The notes: generated by a model from the sequence alone, not told the origin. Shown: positions 7,475 through 18,301, counted from the stretch's first letter. The stretch: DNA of 64,000 nucleotides from Streptomyces globosus (GCF_003325375.1 NZ_CP030862.1:2793501-2857500); one strand, 5' to 3'. Made by a program: numbers and translations.

Positions 7475-8566
7475 TCAGGCCATGCCGGTCTCCGTGCCGC
7501 GGCCTGGAGTGCGGACTGCATGGACCACGCGCTCGTAGCGCTGCGTCGTGTCGGCCACGACCGCTGCTGCCGCGGGGAGGCGTTCCGACTCGTAGGCGTC
7601 GAGTACCTCAGCCGTGGCCGGTCCCGTCAGGGCTGCGGCGAGGGTTCGGGCGAGGGCGGCGGCGTCCCGGATGCCGGTGGTGATGCCGAGCCCGCCTGCT
7701 ATCGGGTGCACGTGCGCCGCGTCCCCGGCGAGGAACGCGCGGCCCCGGCGCATCCGCGCCGCCACCCGCGAGTTGGCCCGCCACGACGACATCCAGGTGG
7801 GGTCGGCCAGGCGTATCCCGGGGACCTGTGCGTACCGGTCGAAGAGCCGTTGGAAGCCCTCCAGGGAAGGCGGCAGGGTCCGGCCTTCCTCGTCCTTCTC
7901 GGGCGCCGCCTGGAGTTGGAAGGACTCCGTCCCCGGCATGGGGCACAGCAGGATGCCGCCGCCCTCCGCGGTGAACCACTGGTGCCAGAACTCCCTGCTG
8001 AGGCCGGGAGCCTGCACGTCGCCGAGGACCATCGCCTCCTCCTCGGAGGTACTCCCCTCGAGCGGGACCCCGAGCAGCCGGCGCGTGGTGCTGCGGCCGC
8101 CGTCGCAGCCGGCCAGGTAGGCCGCGTGCACGCTCGTGCCGTCGGCCAGTTCGGCGCGGATGCCCGCCGTCCCCTGGTCGACGGCGACGAGGGCCTCGCT
8201 GTGCCCGACGCGCACGCCCAGCTCTGCGAGCCGCTCCCGCAGCGCCTCCTCCACCTGCCACTGCCCCACGAGGATCCCGGCGCCGGAGGGGGAGTCGCCG
8301 ATGTGCTCGCCGTCGAAGTACTTGCGCAGCACGATCCCGGTCCGCCCGACAGCCCTGATGCGGTCGCCCGCGCCGAGTTCGTCGAGGACCTCCAGAGCCT
8401 CCGGCTGAAGCCCCTTGCCGCGCGATTCGCGGTGGGGTGCCGGGCGCCGCTCCAGAACCCGCACCGCGATGCCCCGCCGGGCCAGGTCGCAGGCGAGGGC
8501 GAGCCCCGTCGGTCCGGAGCCGACCACCAGGACATCGGTCGCAGCCGTCAGGGTGCTTGTCGTCAT
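7475..8566 (-). CDS. Group A FAD-dependent monooxygenase (short form)
   Basis: A protein of 363 residues. The ATG at 8566 is preceded by AAGGAAGGA at a spacing of 6. It is a PHBH-type flavoprotein with the N-terminal dinucleotide fold GSGPTGLALACDLARRG (16-32), the CDGGRSTTRR motif (DG) that contacts FAD and NADPH, and GDAAHVHPIAGGLGITTGIRDA (GD), which binds the FAD ribityl chain. It hydroxylates or oxidises small, often aromatic, substrates with NADPH and O2. The C-terminal thioredoxin-like domain of about 500-residue relatives is absent. The family includes rifampicin- and tetracycline-inactivating enzymes, but nothing here fixes the substrate. It is divergent from a TetR regulator over a palindrome, so ligand-induced expression of a detoxification gene is a reasonable inference. 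Confidence 0.87.
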   Translation of the reverse strand: MTTSTLTAATDVLVVGSGPTGLALACDLARRGIAVRVLERRPAPHRESRGKGLQPEALEVLDELGAGDRIRAVGRTGIVLRKYFDGEHIGDSPSGAGILVGQWQVEEALRERLAELGVRVGHSEALVAVDQGTAGIRAELADGTSVHAAYLAGCDGGRSTTRRLLGVPLEGSTSEEEAMVLGDVQAPGLSREFWHQWFTAEGGGILLCPMPGTESFQLQAAPEKDEEGRTLPPSLEGFQRLFDRYAQVPGIRLADPTWMSSWRANSRVAARMRRGRAFLAGDAAHVHPIAGGLGITTGIRDAAALARTLAAALTGPATAEVLDAYESERLPAAAAVVADTTQRYERVVHAVRTPGRGTETGMA

Positions 8567-8619
8567 GGCTCGTCCTTCCTTCGTCGTGGTCTCCAGGAAA
8601 GCGGTCGCTGCGCGAAAAA

Positions 8620-8649
8620 GCAACCCGGTTACAAAAATTACCCGGTTGC
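8620..8649. promoter_or_regulatory. Palindromic TetR operator candidate
   Basis: A 30-base imperfect palindrome in the 106-base divergent gap has the form GCAACCnGGTnA - 6 bases - TnACCnGGTTGC. Each half also contains a CCCGGTT core, so ACCCGGTT occurs twice in direct orientation 15 bases apart. It overlaps the likely -35 region of the TetR gene and lies 54 bases upstream of the monooxygenase start. That is the expected place for an autoregulating repressor that controls both genes. Confidence 0.6.
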
Positions 8650-8666
8650 TCAATTCGTGCTAGGGT
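8638..8666 (+). promoter_or_regulatory. Candidate promoter of the TetR gene, leaderless
   Basis: TTACCC (8638-8643) and TAGGGT (8661-8666) are spaced by 17 bases. A transcript started at the usual distance would begin at or very near the A of the ATG at 8673. No Shine-Dalgarno sequence is visible in front of that ATG, which fits a leaderless mRNA. Confidence 0.45.
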
Positions 8667-8672
8667 TGCCCC

Positions 8673-9317
8673 ATGGCGAACACGACCGGTCTGCGTGAGA
8701 ACAAGAAGCTGCGCACCCGCCGCCACCTGGCGGCCACAGCGCTGGAGCTCTTCCTGGAGCGCGGCTTCGACGAGGTGTCGGTGGCCGATGTCGCGGCGGC
8801 GGCCGAGGTGTCCAAGCCGACCCTGTTCCGGTACTTCCCGAGCAAGGAGGACCTGGTCCTCGACCGGTTCGCCGACCATCAGGGTGAGGCGGCGCGCATC
8901 GTGCGCGACAGACCCGCCGGGCAGACACCCGTTGCGGCGGTGCGCGGTCATTTCCTGGACGCCCTCGCCGCAGGCGACCCGATCACCGGCCTGTGTGACC
9001 ACCCGGAGGTCGTCGCCTACCAGCGGCTGCTCTACAGCACGGCCAGTCTGGAGGCGCGCCTGGGCCACTACACCTCGCGGGAGGTGGAGCTGCTGGCCGC
9101 CGCACTGGAGGCGGAGTCCGTCGCCCCGCTGGCCGCGCGACTGGCCGCGACGCACCTGGTCACCGTCCGGCATGAACTCGGCCGCGAGAACTGGCGGCGG
9201 ATATCCGCCGGCCAGAGCGCGGCCGAGGCGCAGCCGGCCGCCGTGGACGATGCCGAGGCCGCATTCGCCATGCTCGCCGACGGGCTGGACGCCGCCCTGC
9301 CCGTGCGCCGCTCCTGA
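8673..9317 (+). CDS. TetR-family transcriptional regulator
   Basis: A protein of 214 residues. The N-terminal helix-turn-helix domain (about 10-60) reads RTRRHLAATALELFLERGFDEVSVADVAAAAEVSKPTLFRYFPSKEDL, a standard TetR_N with a conserved FRYFPSKE turn. The rest is the helical ligand/dimer domain. It is transcribed away from the flavin monooxygenase gene with a palindromic operator between them. It most likely represses that gene and itself until a small molecule, perhaps the monooxygenase substrate, binds. The ATG at 8673 has no ribosome site in front and a candidate -10 box only 6 bases upstream. Confidence 0.9.
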   Translation: MANTTGLRENKKLRTRRHLAATALELFLERGFDEVSVADVAAAAEVSKPTLFRYFPSKEDLVLDRFADHQGEAARIVRDRPAGQTPVAAVRGHFLDALAAGDPITGLCDHPEVVAYQRLLYSTASLEARLGHYTSREVELLAAALEAESVAPLAARLAATHLVTVRHELGRENWRRISAGQSAAEAQPAAVDDAEAAFAMLADGLDAALPVRRS

Positions 9318-9371
9318 CCCGCCGGCAGCCCGCCGGGGCGTCCGCACGGCAGGCGGTCCGCAGCCGGCGCC

Positions 9372-10253
9372 TCAGCGCTGCAGCAGGATGCGCTTCAGTT
9401 CGCGGGCCGCCCTGGGCGGTGCGACGTCCGTCCGGTGCGCGAGGGCGATCGTGCGGCGCAGCGGGGCGCCCTCCAGCGGCGTGCTGCGCAGGCCCGGCGC
9501 AGCGTTCCCGGTGACCATCGCCGGGACGACGGCCACGCCGAGCCCCGCGCGCACGAAGCCGAGTACCGCGTCCATCTCACCGCCCTCCACGGTGAACACC
9601 GGCTCGAACCCCTCCGCCCGGCATGCCGCGACCGTGAGGTCCCGCAGGTCGTAGCCGTGGCGGAACATCACCATCGGCTCGTGCCGCAGCGCCGACACCG
9701 TCAGCGGCCCACCCCCGCCGGGCGGCGGCAGCCGCTCCGACGACACCACCACCAGGTCCTCGGTCAGCAGCTCCACGGTGTCCAGCGCGGGCGCCGACGG
9801 CGGCAGCGGCAGCGCGATCAGTGCAAGGTCCAGGGCGCCGCGCGCCAACTCCCTGACCAGGTCCAGGGAGCCGCTCTCCTCGATCAGCAGCTCGATCCCC
9901 GGATGCGCGGCGTGGAAGACGCGCAGCACCTCCGGCAGCAGGCCCGTGCACACGCTCGGGGTCGCGCCCAGCCGAACCCGCCCCCGCCGCAGCTGCGCCA
10001 GCTCCTGCACCTCCAGGCGCGCCGTCTCCGCGTCGGCGAGAATCCGCCGCGCCAGCGGAAGCAGCGCCTCACCCGCGTCCGTCAGCGCGATGTTGCCCCG
10101 CGCCCGGCTGAACAGCTCCGCACCGAGCTCCCGCTCCAGCGCCTTGATCTGCTGCGACAGCGACGGCTGCGCGACGTGCACCCGCTCCGCGGCCCGGGTG
10201 AAGTGCCGTGTCTCGGCCACCGCCACGAAGTAGAGAAGCTGCTGGAACTGCAT
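9372..10253 (-). CDS. LysR-family regulator, divergent from sdhCAB
   Basis: A protein of 293 residues. The winged HTH is at residues 1-60 (QFQQLLYFVAVAETRHFTRAAERVHVAQPSLSQQIKALERELG). A linker helix follows, then a substrate-binding domain beginning VRLGATPSVCTGLLPEVLRVF. It is divergent from the succinate dehydrogenase/fumarate reductase operon, and the 93-base gap contains a T-N11-A palindrome. This is the usual geometry for a LysR regulator controlling its neighbour and itself. The inducer cannot be read from the sequence; a C4-dicarboxylate or a related TCA intermediate is a guess from context. Confidence 0.9.
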   Translation of the reverse strand: MQFQQLLYFVAVAETRHFTRAAERVHVAQPSLSQQIKALERELGAELFSRARGNIALTDAGEALLPLARRILADAETARLEVQELAQLRRGRVRLGATPSVCTGLLPEVLRVFHAAHPGIELLIEESGSLDLVRELARGALDLALIALPLPPSAPALDTVELLTEDLVVVSSERLPPPGGGGPLTVSALRHEPMVMFRHGYDLRDLTVAACRAEGFEPVFTVEGGEMDAVLGFVRAGLGVAVVPAMVTGNAAPGLRSTPLEGAPLRRTIALAHRTDVAPPRAARELKRILLQR

Positions 10254-10272
10254 GACCCCAGGCTACTCCTTC

Positions 10273-10287
10273 ATAGGAGGTACCTAT
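10273..10287. promoter_or_regulatory. LysR box (T-N11-A) candidate
   Basis: ATAGGAGGTACCTAT is a dyad with ATAGG/CCTAT arms that contains T-N11-A. It lies 20 bases upstream of the LysR start codon and 60 bases upstream of sdhC, the expected position for a LysR recognition site in a divergent promoter. Confidence 0.5.
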
Positions 10288-10346
10288 CGAGATCAGCGAC
10301 ATCATGTCTTGGACCTCTCAGGGGTCGGTTCCTTACCGTCGAGGGC

Positions 10347-11047
10347 ATGGCTCTGGCAACGCGGACGGGCCGACGGCCGTCCACCACGCGCACGCTCTGG
10401 GACTCCGCCGTCGGCAAGAAGGCCGTGATGGCGGTATCCGGGCTGATCATGCTCGGCTTCCTGGTCGTCCACATGATGGGCAACCTCAAGATCTTCTTCG
10501 GCCCTCAGGAGTTCAACGCGTACGGGCACTGGCTGCGCCACATCGGTGAACCGTTCCTGCACAGCCACTGGGCCCTCTGGGCCGTCCGCGTCGTCCTCCT
10601 CGCCGCCGTCGCCGCGCACGCCGTGTCGGCGTACCAGCTCAGCCGCCGCGATATCAGGGCCCGCCCCGTCGCCTACGCCCACAAGCGCCGCCGCGCCGGC
10701 TACGCAACCCGCACCATGCGCTGGGGCGGCGTCATCCTCGGCCTGTTCATCGTCTGGCACATCCTCGACCTCACCACCCTCACCGTCAACGAGCGCGCCT
10801 GGGCCGGCCACCCCTACGAGAACGTCCTCGCCACCTTCTCCACCTGGTACGGCAACACCCTCTACATCACCGCCATGGCAGCCCTCGGCCTGCACATCCG
10901 GCACGGCTTCCGGAGCGCCGCCCACACCCTCGGCGCCGGCAGCGCCCGCCGCGACCGCACCCTGAAAGTCCTCGCCAACGCCCTCGCCCTCCTCCTCTTC
11001 GCCGGCTTCGTCTCCGTCCCGGTCGGCGTCATGACCGGAGTGGTGAA

Positions 11048-11051
<4 letters not shown>
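10347..11051 (+). CDS. sdhC: Succinate dehydrogenase/fumarate reductase cytochrome b subunit
   Basis: A protein of 234 residues with five predicted membrane helices, the single-anchor diheme type of SDH/FRD. Candidate heme-axial histidines lie in membrane context: [34 protein letters not shown] and GLHIRHG. It anchors the catalytic SdhAB dimer and passes electrons to or from menaquinone. It is first in an operon whose junctions overlap (GTGA with sdhA, ATGA between sdhA and sdhB). The ATG at 10347 follows GAGGG very closely, so translation initiation may be unusual. This set is distinct from the four-gene sdhCDAB found in most actinomycetes and may be used under other oxygen or carbon conditions; that role is inferred. 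Confidence 0.9.
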
Positions 11052-13032
<1,981 letters not shown>

Positions 13033-13036
<4 letters not shown>

Positions 13037-13788
13037 AGCTCAACCTGCGCGTCTGGCGCCAGCAGACCCCCGACGCCCCCGGCGCCATGGTCACCTACGA
13101 GGTCGACGGCATCTCGCGCGACATGTCCTTCCTCGAAATGCTCGACACCCTCAACGAGGACCTCACCCTGCGCGGCGAGGAACCCGTCGCCTTCGACCAC
13201 GACTGCCGCGAGGGCATCTGCGGCGCCTGCAGCCTCGTCATCAACGGCGATGCCCACGGCCCCGAACGCACCACCGCCTGCCAGCTCCACATGCGCTCCT
13301 TCCGCGACGGCGACACCATCGACGTCGAACCCTGGCGCGCGGCCGCGTTCCCCGTCGTCAAGGACCTCGTCGTGGACCGCAGCGCCTTCGACCGGATCAT
13401 CCAGGCCGGCGGCTACATCACCGCGCCCACCGGCTCCGCGCCCGAGGCGCACGCCACCGCCGTGCCCAAGCCCGACGCCGACCGCGCCTTCGAGCACGCC
13501 GAGTGCATCGGCTGCGGCGCCTGCGTCGCCGCCTGCCCCAACGGCTCCGCCATGCTCTTCACCTCCGCCAAGGTCAACCACCTCGGCGCGCTCCCGCAGG
13601 GCTCGCCCGAACGGGAGACCCGGGTGCTCGACATGGTCGCCGCGATGGACGCCGAGGGCTTCGGAGGCTGCACGCTGACAGGCGAGTGCGCCACCGCCTG
13701 CCCGAAGGGCATCCCGCTGCCGTCGATCGCCGCCATGAACCGCGAATGGCTCCGCGCCCTCCGCAAGGGCGCCGCCGCCCGCGACTGA
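13033..13788 (+). CDS. sdhB: Succinate dehydrogenase/fumarate reductase iron-sulfur subunit
   Basis: A protein of 251 residues. The N-terminal plant-type ferredoxin domain has the [2Fe-2S] ligands in [13 protein letters not shown] and TTACQ. The C-terminal domain carries [15 protein letters not shown] and [10 protein letters not shown], the ligands of the [4Fe-4S] and [3Fe-4S] centres. It relays electrons between the SdhA flavin and the heme/quinone site of SdhC. The ATG overlaps the sdhA stop. It is the last gene of the operon, followed by a 25-base inverted repeat. Confidence 0.93.
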
Positions 13789-13826
13789 CACCCGGCCGCC
13801 CCGCCGCCCCCGCCGTGTGCTCCGCC

Positions 13827-13851
13827 GGTCGGCCGATCCGATCGGCCGACC
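13827..13851 (+). terminator. Hairpin after sdhCAB
   Basis: GGTCGGCCGATC - C - GATCGGCCGACC is a perfect 12-base inverted repeat around one base, 39 bases after the sdhB stop. It could fold as a terminator. Because the next gene starts 70 bases on, an operator function is also possible. Confidence 0.45.
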
Positions 13852-13856
13852 GGGCG

Positions 13857-13873
13857 CTCGTACCGCGTACGAG
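13857..13873. promoter_or_regulatory. Short inverted repeat before phosphatase-fold gene
   Basis: CTCGTAC-CGC-GTACGAG is a 7-base dyad 48 bases upstream of the ATG at 13922, directly after the larger hairpin. It is a possible repressor site in the promoter of the lipoprotein gene. No regulator is adjacent. Confidence 0.3.
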
Positions 13874-13921
13874 ACGTGCCGCGCCCGCCGGAACACGGCC
13901 GCGTCGGCGACAGTGGACCCC

Positions 13922-14578
13922 ATGCCACAAGCCCCCGCCGGAGCCGGACCGGGCCCCCGACGCCGCACGGTGCTGGCCGCCGCCCTCGCCCCGCTCGCCG
14001 CGGCCGGATGCTCCGCCGCGGAGCCCGCCCCGGTCCCGGCGCACGGCCCCGCGGGCGCCCCGCGCGACGCCGTGGTCATGCTGATCCGGCATGCCGAGAA
14101 GCCCTACCCCGGCGACACCGGCGAGGACGCGGACGGCAACGAGGACCCCGGCTTCCTCGCCGGACGCGGCCTGCGCAGGGCCGAGGAGCTCCCCGGGCTG
14201 TTCGCCCCCGCCCGCGGCTCGTCCCTGCTGCCCCGCCCCGCCGCCGTGTTCGCCGCGGGCGGGGCGAGCGCCCCCGCCCGCTGCCGGCTGACCGTCGAAC
14301 CGCTGGCCGCGGCCCTGCACATCCCCGTGCGCACCCGGTTCGCCGTCGGCGCCGAAGCGGCCCTCGCCCGCGCCGCCCTCGCCGCGCCGCAGCCCGTCCT
14401 CGTCTGCTGGGAGCACCACGGCGTCCCCCGCCTCGTCCGCGCCCTCGGCGCCGACCGGCTGCCGGGCGTGCCCGCCGCCTGGCCGGACCGCTACGACGTG
14501 GTGTGGGCGTTCACCCGCCGGAGCGGCCGCTGGACGTTCCGCGAGGTGCCGCAGCACCTGCTGCCCGGCGACGCCTGA
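13922..14578 (+). CDS. Histidine-phosphatase-fold lipoprotein
   Basis: A protein of 218 residues. The N-terminus RRRTVLAAALAPLAAAGCS is a twin-arginine-like signal with a lipobox (Cys30), so the protein is probably exported and lipid-anchored. The mature part carries the phosphoglycerate-mutase/histidine-phosphatase signature LIRHAEKP (R56-H57), in which His accepts the phosphate. The usual second-half His motif (GHG-type) is weak: VLVCWEHHGVPRL is the candidate. It is shorter than well-studied enzymes, so activity is not assured. The substrate is unknown. It is monocistronic and convergent with the UvrA-like gene. Confidence 0.78.
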   Translation: MPQAPAGAGPGPRRRTVLAAALAPLAAAGCSAAEPAPVPAHGPAGAPRDAVVMLIRHAEKPYPGDTGEDADGNEDPGFLAGRGLRRAEELPGLFAPARGSSLLPRPAAVFAAGGASAPARCRLTVEPLAAALHIPVRTRFAVGAEAALARAALAAPQPVLVCWEHHGVPRLVRALGADRLPGVPAAWPDRYDVVWAFTRRSGRWTFREVPQHLLPGDA

Positions 14579-14670
14579 CCCGCCCGCCGCCCGCCGCCCG
14601 CCGCCTGCCGTCCCACCGCCCGAGCCCCGCCTGACGCAGGTACGCCCGCGCCCCGCCGACTCCCCCCGGC

Positions 14671-17091
14671 TCAGTCCAGCCCCAGCGCCCTCGCCAGATG
14701 CCCCGCCGTCCGCCCGAGCCCGCCCCGCGCAACCTGCTCCGGCGTGCCCGCGGCGACGATCCGGCCGCCGTCCGCGCCGCCGCCCGGCCCCAGGTCGACC
14801 ACCCAGTCCGCGCCCGCCACCACGTCCATGTCGTGCTCGACCACCACCACCGTGTGGCCGGCGTCCACCAGCCCGTGCAACTGCTGTACCAGCACCTCCA
14901 CATCGGCCGGGTGCAGCCCTGTCGTCGGCTCGTCCAGCACGTACAGCGTGTGCTCGCGCCGCAGCCGCTGGAGCTCCGCCGCCAGCTTGATCCGCTGCGC
15001 CTCGCCGCCCGAAAGCTCCGTGGCCGGCTGTCCCAGCCGCAGGTAGCCCAGCCCGATCTCCTCCAGCGCCCGCAGACTCCGTGCCGCCGCCGGGACCTCC
15101 GCGAAGAACTCCGCGGCCGCCTCCACCGTCAGCCCGAGCACCTCCGCGATGCTCAGTCCCCCGTGGCGGACCTGCAGCGTCTCGGCGCTGTACCGCGCCC
15201 CCGCGCACTCCGGGCACGGCGCGTACGTACGGGGCAGGAACAGCAGCTCCACGGAGACGAAGCCCTCGCCCTGGCAGGTCTCGCACCGGCCGCCCGGCAC
15301 GTTGAACGAGAACCGGCCCGCCTTCCAGCCGCGGGCCCGCGCCTCGCCGGTCGCCGCGAACAGCCGGCGCACCACGTCGAACAGCCCCGTGTACGTCGCC
15401 AGGTTGGACCGCGGCGTGCGCCCGATCGGCTTCTGGTCCACCTCCACCAGCCGCCGCACCGGGAACCCCGGGTCCGCGGCGAGCCGCTCGCCCGCCTCCC
15501 GCGCCAGCACCTGCCCCACCAGCGTGGACTTCCCCGACCCTGACACACCCGTCACGGCCGTGAACACCCCGAGCGGGAACTCCGCGTCGACGTCCCGCAG
15601 GTTGTGCCGCCGCGCCCCGGACACCCGTACCGCCCCGGCCGCCTCCCGCACCGCCCGCCGCGGCCGCCCCGCCGCTGCCACCGCCCCCGGCGCCGCGAAC
15701 AGGTGCCGCGCCGTCGCCGACTGCGCCACACCGGCCAGCTCCGCGGGCGGGCCGCTGTGCAGGACCCGCCCGCCGTGCTCGCCCGCCCGCGGGCCCACGT
15801 CCACGACCCAGTCCGCATGCCGCACCACATCCAGGTGGTGCTCCACCACGAACACCGTGTTCCCGGCCGCCTTCAGCCGGTCCAGCACGCCCAGGAGCGC
15901 CTCCGTGTCGGCCGGGTGCAGGCCGGCCGACGGCTCGTCCAGTACGTACACCACCCCGAACAGCCCCGACCTCAGCTGCGTCGCCAGCCGCAGCCGCTGC
16001 AACTCGCCCGCCGACAGCGTCGGCGCCGTCCGGTCCAGGCTCAGATAGCCCAGCCCCAGCTCGACGACCGGCGCGATCCGGGCCCGCAGGTCGGCGGCGA
16101 GCACCCGCGCAGCCTCCCCGTCCGGCGGCGTCCGCGCCAGCAGCCCGTCCAGGCCCGTCAGCGGCAGCGCCGCCACCTCCGCGATGGTGTGCCCCGCGTA
16201 CGTCACGGCGAGCGCCTCGGGACGCAGCCGCCGCCCCGCACACACCGGACACGGCGCGTCGGTGAGGAACCTCTCCGCGCGGGCCCGCAGGGTGGCGCTG
16301 CGGCTCTCCGCGAACGTCTTCATCACCCACCGGTGCGCGCTCGTGTACGTCCCCCGGTAGGGGCGCTGGATCCGCTCCGGGTCGCGTACGGGGTGCACGG
16401 TGACGACCGGCTGCTCCTCGGTGAACAGGATCCACTCGCGGTCCTCCGCGGGCAGCTCCCGCCACGGCGCGTCCACGTCGTGGCCGAGCGCCTCCAGGAT
16501 GTCCCGCAGGTTCTTGCCCTGCCAGGCTCCGGGCCAGGCGGCGATCGCGCCCTCGCGGATCGACAGGCCCGGATCGGGGACGAGCAGCTCCTCGGTGGTG
16601 CGGTGGATGCTGCCCAGTCCGTGGCACGAAGGGCACGCCCCGGCCGCGGTGTTGGGGGAGAAGGCGTCGGAGTCGAGCCGCCCGGCGCCCTCCGGGTAGG
16701 TGCCGGCGCGGGAGAACAGCATGCGCAGCGAGTTGGAGAGCAGGGTCACCGTGCCCACGGAGGAGCGCGAGCCGGGCGTGGAGCGCCGCTGCTCCAGCGA
16801 CACCGCCGGCGGCAGGCCGGTGACCGAGTCCACTGCGGGCGCGCCGACCTGGTGGATGAGGCGCCGCGCGTACGGGGCGACCGACTCGAAGTAGCGGCGC
16901 TGCGCCTCGGCGTAGAGCGTGCCGAAGGCGAGGGAGCTCTTCCCTGAGCCGGAGACGCCGGTGAAGACGGTCAGGGCGTCGCGGGGGATGTCCACGTCGA
17001 CGCCGCGCAGGTTGTGCTCACGGGCTCCGCGGACGCGTACGAACGGGTCGAGGGCGGCGGCCGGCGCCGGGCTCTCGTCGGACTGGTGCAT
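14671..17091 (-). CDS. UvrA-like ABC ATPase (short class)
   Basis: A protein of 806 residues from the ATG at 17091; a GTG 9 bases upstream is an alternative start. It has two ABC cassettes in the UvrA arrangement. The first has GVSGSGKSS (45-53) and zinc-knuckle Cys pairs (CPSCHGLG, CPVCAG). The second has GVSGSGKSTLVGQ, CETCQGEG, CPECAG, an LSGGEAQR signature and the Walker B region LYVLDEPTTGLHPAD. It is about 150 residues shorter than housekeeping UvrA (about 950), as in UvrA2/DrrC-type proteins that lack the UvrB-binding region. Such proteins help cells tolerate DNA-binding drugs in some producers. That role is only a possibility here, since no drug-cluster gene adjoins it. Confidence 0.88.
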   Translation of the reverse strand: MHQSDESPAPAAALDPFVRVRGAREHNLRGVDVDIPRDALTVFTGVSGSGKSSLAFGTLYAEAQRRYFESVAPYARRLIHQVGAPAVDSVTGLPPAVSLEQRRSTPGSRSSVGTVTLLSNSLRMLFSRAGTYPEGAGRLDSDAFSPNTAAGACPSCHGLGSIHRTTEELLVPDPGLSIREGAIAAWPGAWQGKNLRDILEALGHDVDAPWRELPAEDREWILFTEEQPVVTVHPVRDPERIQRPYRGTYTSAHRWVMKTFAESRSATLRARAERFLTDAPCPVCAGRRLRPEALAVTYAGHTIAEVAALPLTGLDGLLARTPPDGEAARVLAADLRARIAPVVELGLGYLSLDRTAPTLSAGELQRLRLATQLRSGLFGVVYVLDEPSAGLHPADTEALLGVLDRLKAAGNTVFVVEHHLDVVRHADWVVDVGPRAGEHGGRVLHSGPPAELAGVAQSATARHLFAAPGAVAAAGRPRRAVREAAGAVRVSGARRHNLRDVDAEFPLGVFTAVTGVSGSGKSTLVGQVLAREAGERLAADPGFPVRRLVEVDQKPIGRTPRSNLATYTGLFDVVRRLFAATGEARARGWKAGRFSFNVPGGRCETCQGEGFVSVELLFLPRTYAPCPECAGARYSAETLQVRHGGLSIAEVLGLTVEAAAEFFAEVPAAARSLRALEEIGLGYLRLGQPATELSGGEAQRIKLAAELQRLRREHTLYVLDEPTTGLHPADVEVLVQQLHGLVDAGHTVVVVEHDMDVVAGADWVVDLGPGGGADGGRIVAAGTPEQVARGGLGRTAGHLARALGLD

Positions 17092-17112
17092 TCGCCCCAC
17101 TTTACGGGCGCC

Positions 17113-18297
17113 TCAGGGTCGTTGTTCAGCGGCCGGCGCGCTTGGCGGCTGCGGTTGCGGCGGCGCGGGGGCTCCGCCGGTGAAGCGCGTGACCAAGGGC
17201 CCGGCGATGGCCAGGAGGAAGACGTAGGCGGCGACCAGGGGGCCGAGCCTGTCGTCGTGTACACCTGCCAGGGCGATGATGACGATGGAGAACTCGCCGC
17301 GGGCGATGAGGGCCGTCCCGGCCCGCAGCCGGCCCTGCGCTCCCGCCCCGTCCCGCGAAGCGGCGTACCAGCCGGCGGCCACCTTCGTGGCTGCCGTGAC
17401 CGCGGCCAGCGCGAGCGCGGGAGGCAGCACGGACAGCAGGGTGCCGGGCCTGATCGACAGCCCGATGGCCAGGAAGAACACCGCCGCGAACAGGTCACGC
17501 AGCGGACCGACCACCGCCCGGGTCCGGTCCGCGGCCTCGCCGGTGAGCGCGAGCCCGACGAGAAAGGCGCCGACCGCGGCGGAGATGTGCACCGTCTCGG
17601 CCAGCGCCGCCACGATCAGCGTGATGCCCAGGACGCGCAGGAGCACCTGCTCCGCGTCCGGGTTGACCACCAGCCGCCCCAGGTGGTGGCCCCACCAGTA
17701 GGAGGCGGCGAAGGCGGCGCCGACCGCGCCCACGGCGACGAGCGCACCCGCCAGCGCCTGCTGCCAGGTGCCACCGGAGACCACGACGGCCAGCACGGGC
17801 AGGTAGGCGGCCATCGCGAAGTCCTCCAGCACCAGGACGGACAGGACGGCCGGGGTCTCCCGGTTGCCCAGGCGCCTCAGGTCGTCCAGCAGCCGGGCGA
17901 TGATGCCGGACGAGGAGATGTAGGTGACGCCCGCGAGGGCGAGGATGCCTGCGGCGTCCCATCCGAGCAGCCATCCGGCGACGGCTCCGGGCACCGCGTT
18001 CAGCACGAGGTCGACGCCGGCGGACGGCATGTGGCGGCGCAGGCTGACGGTGAACTCGGGGACGGTGAACTCCAGGCCCAGGGCCAGCAGCAACAGCACC
18101 AGCCCGATGGACGCCCCGGTCCCGACGAACTCGTCGGCGGCCGGGACCGGGGCGATTCCCCCCTCGCCCAGAGCCAGTCCGGCCAGGAGGTAGAGGGGTA
18201 CGGGGGACAGTGCGAAGCGCCGCGCCAGGGCGCACAGCAGGCTCAACGCCGCCAGAATCAATCCGAGTTCCAGCAGCAGCGCGACCGGGGTGTGCAC
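17113..18297 (-). CDS. Cation/proton antiporter (CPA2, KhtU-like)
   Basis: A protein of 394 residues, mostly membrane, with 11-13 predicted spans of the Na+/H+ exchanger (KefB/KhtU) fold. Motifs include the LALGLEFT stretch, the ISSSGIIARLLDDL unwound helix, and the core acidic/polar segment around AETVHISAAVGAFLVGLALTG. It exchanges K+ or Na+ for H+ across the membrane. The start is the GTG at 18297, 4 bases after the stop of the TrkA-C gene and preceded by GGGG at 8. The tail is Pro-rich and has no C-terminal KTN or TrkA-C domain; the regulatory domain is supplied by the upstream gene product, as in KhtTU. Confidence 0.87.
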   Translation of the reverse strand: MHTPVALLLELGLILAALSLLCALARRFALSPVPLYLLAGLALGEGGIAPVPAADEFVGTGASIGLVLLLLALGLEFTVPEFTVSLRRHMPSAGVDLVLNAVPGAVAGWLLGWDAAGILALAGVTYISSSGIIARLLDDLRRLGNRETPAVLSVLVLEDFAMAAYLPVLAVVVSGGTWQQALAGALVAVGAVGAAFAASYWWGHHLGRLVVNPDAEQVLLRVLGITLIVAALAETVHISAAVGAFLVGLALTGEAADRTRAVVGPLRDLFAAVFFLAIGLSIRPGTLLSVLPPALALAAVTAATKVAAGWYAASRDGAGAQGRLRAGTALIARGEFSIVIIALAGVHDDRLGPLVAAYVFLLAIAGPLVTRFTGGAPAPPQPQPPSAPAAEQRP

Positions 18298-18301
18298 CGG
18301 A

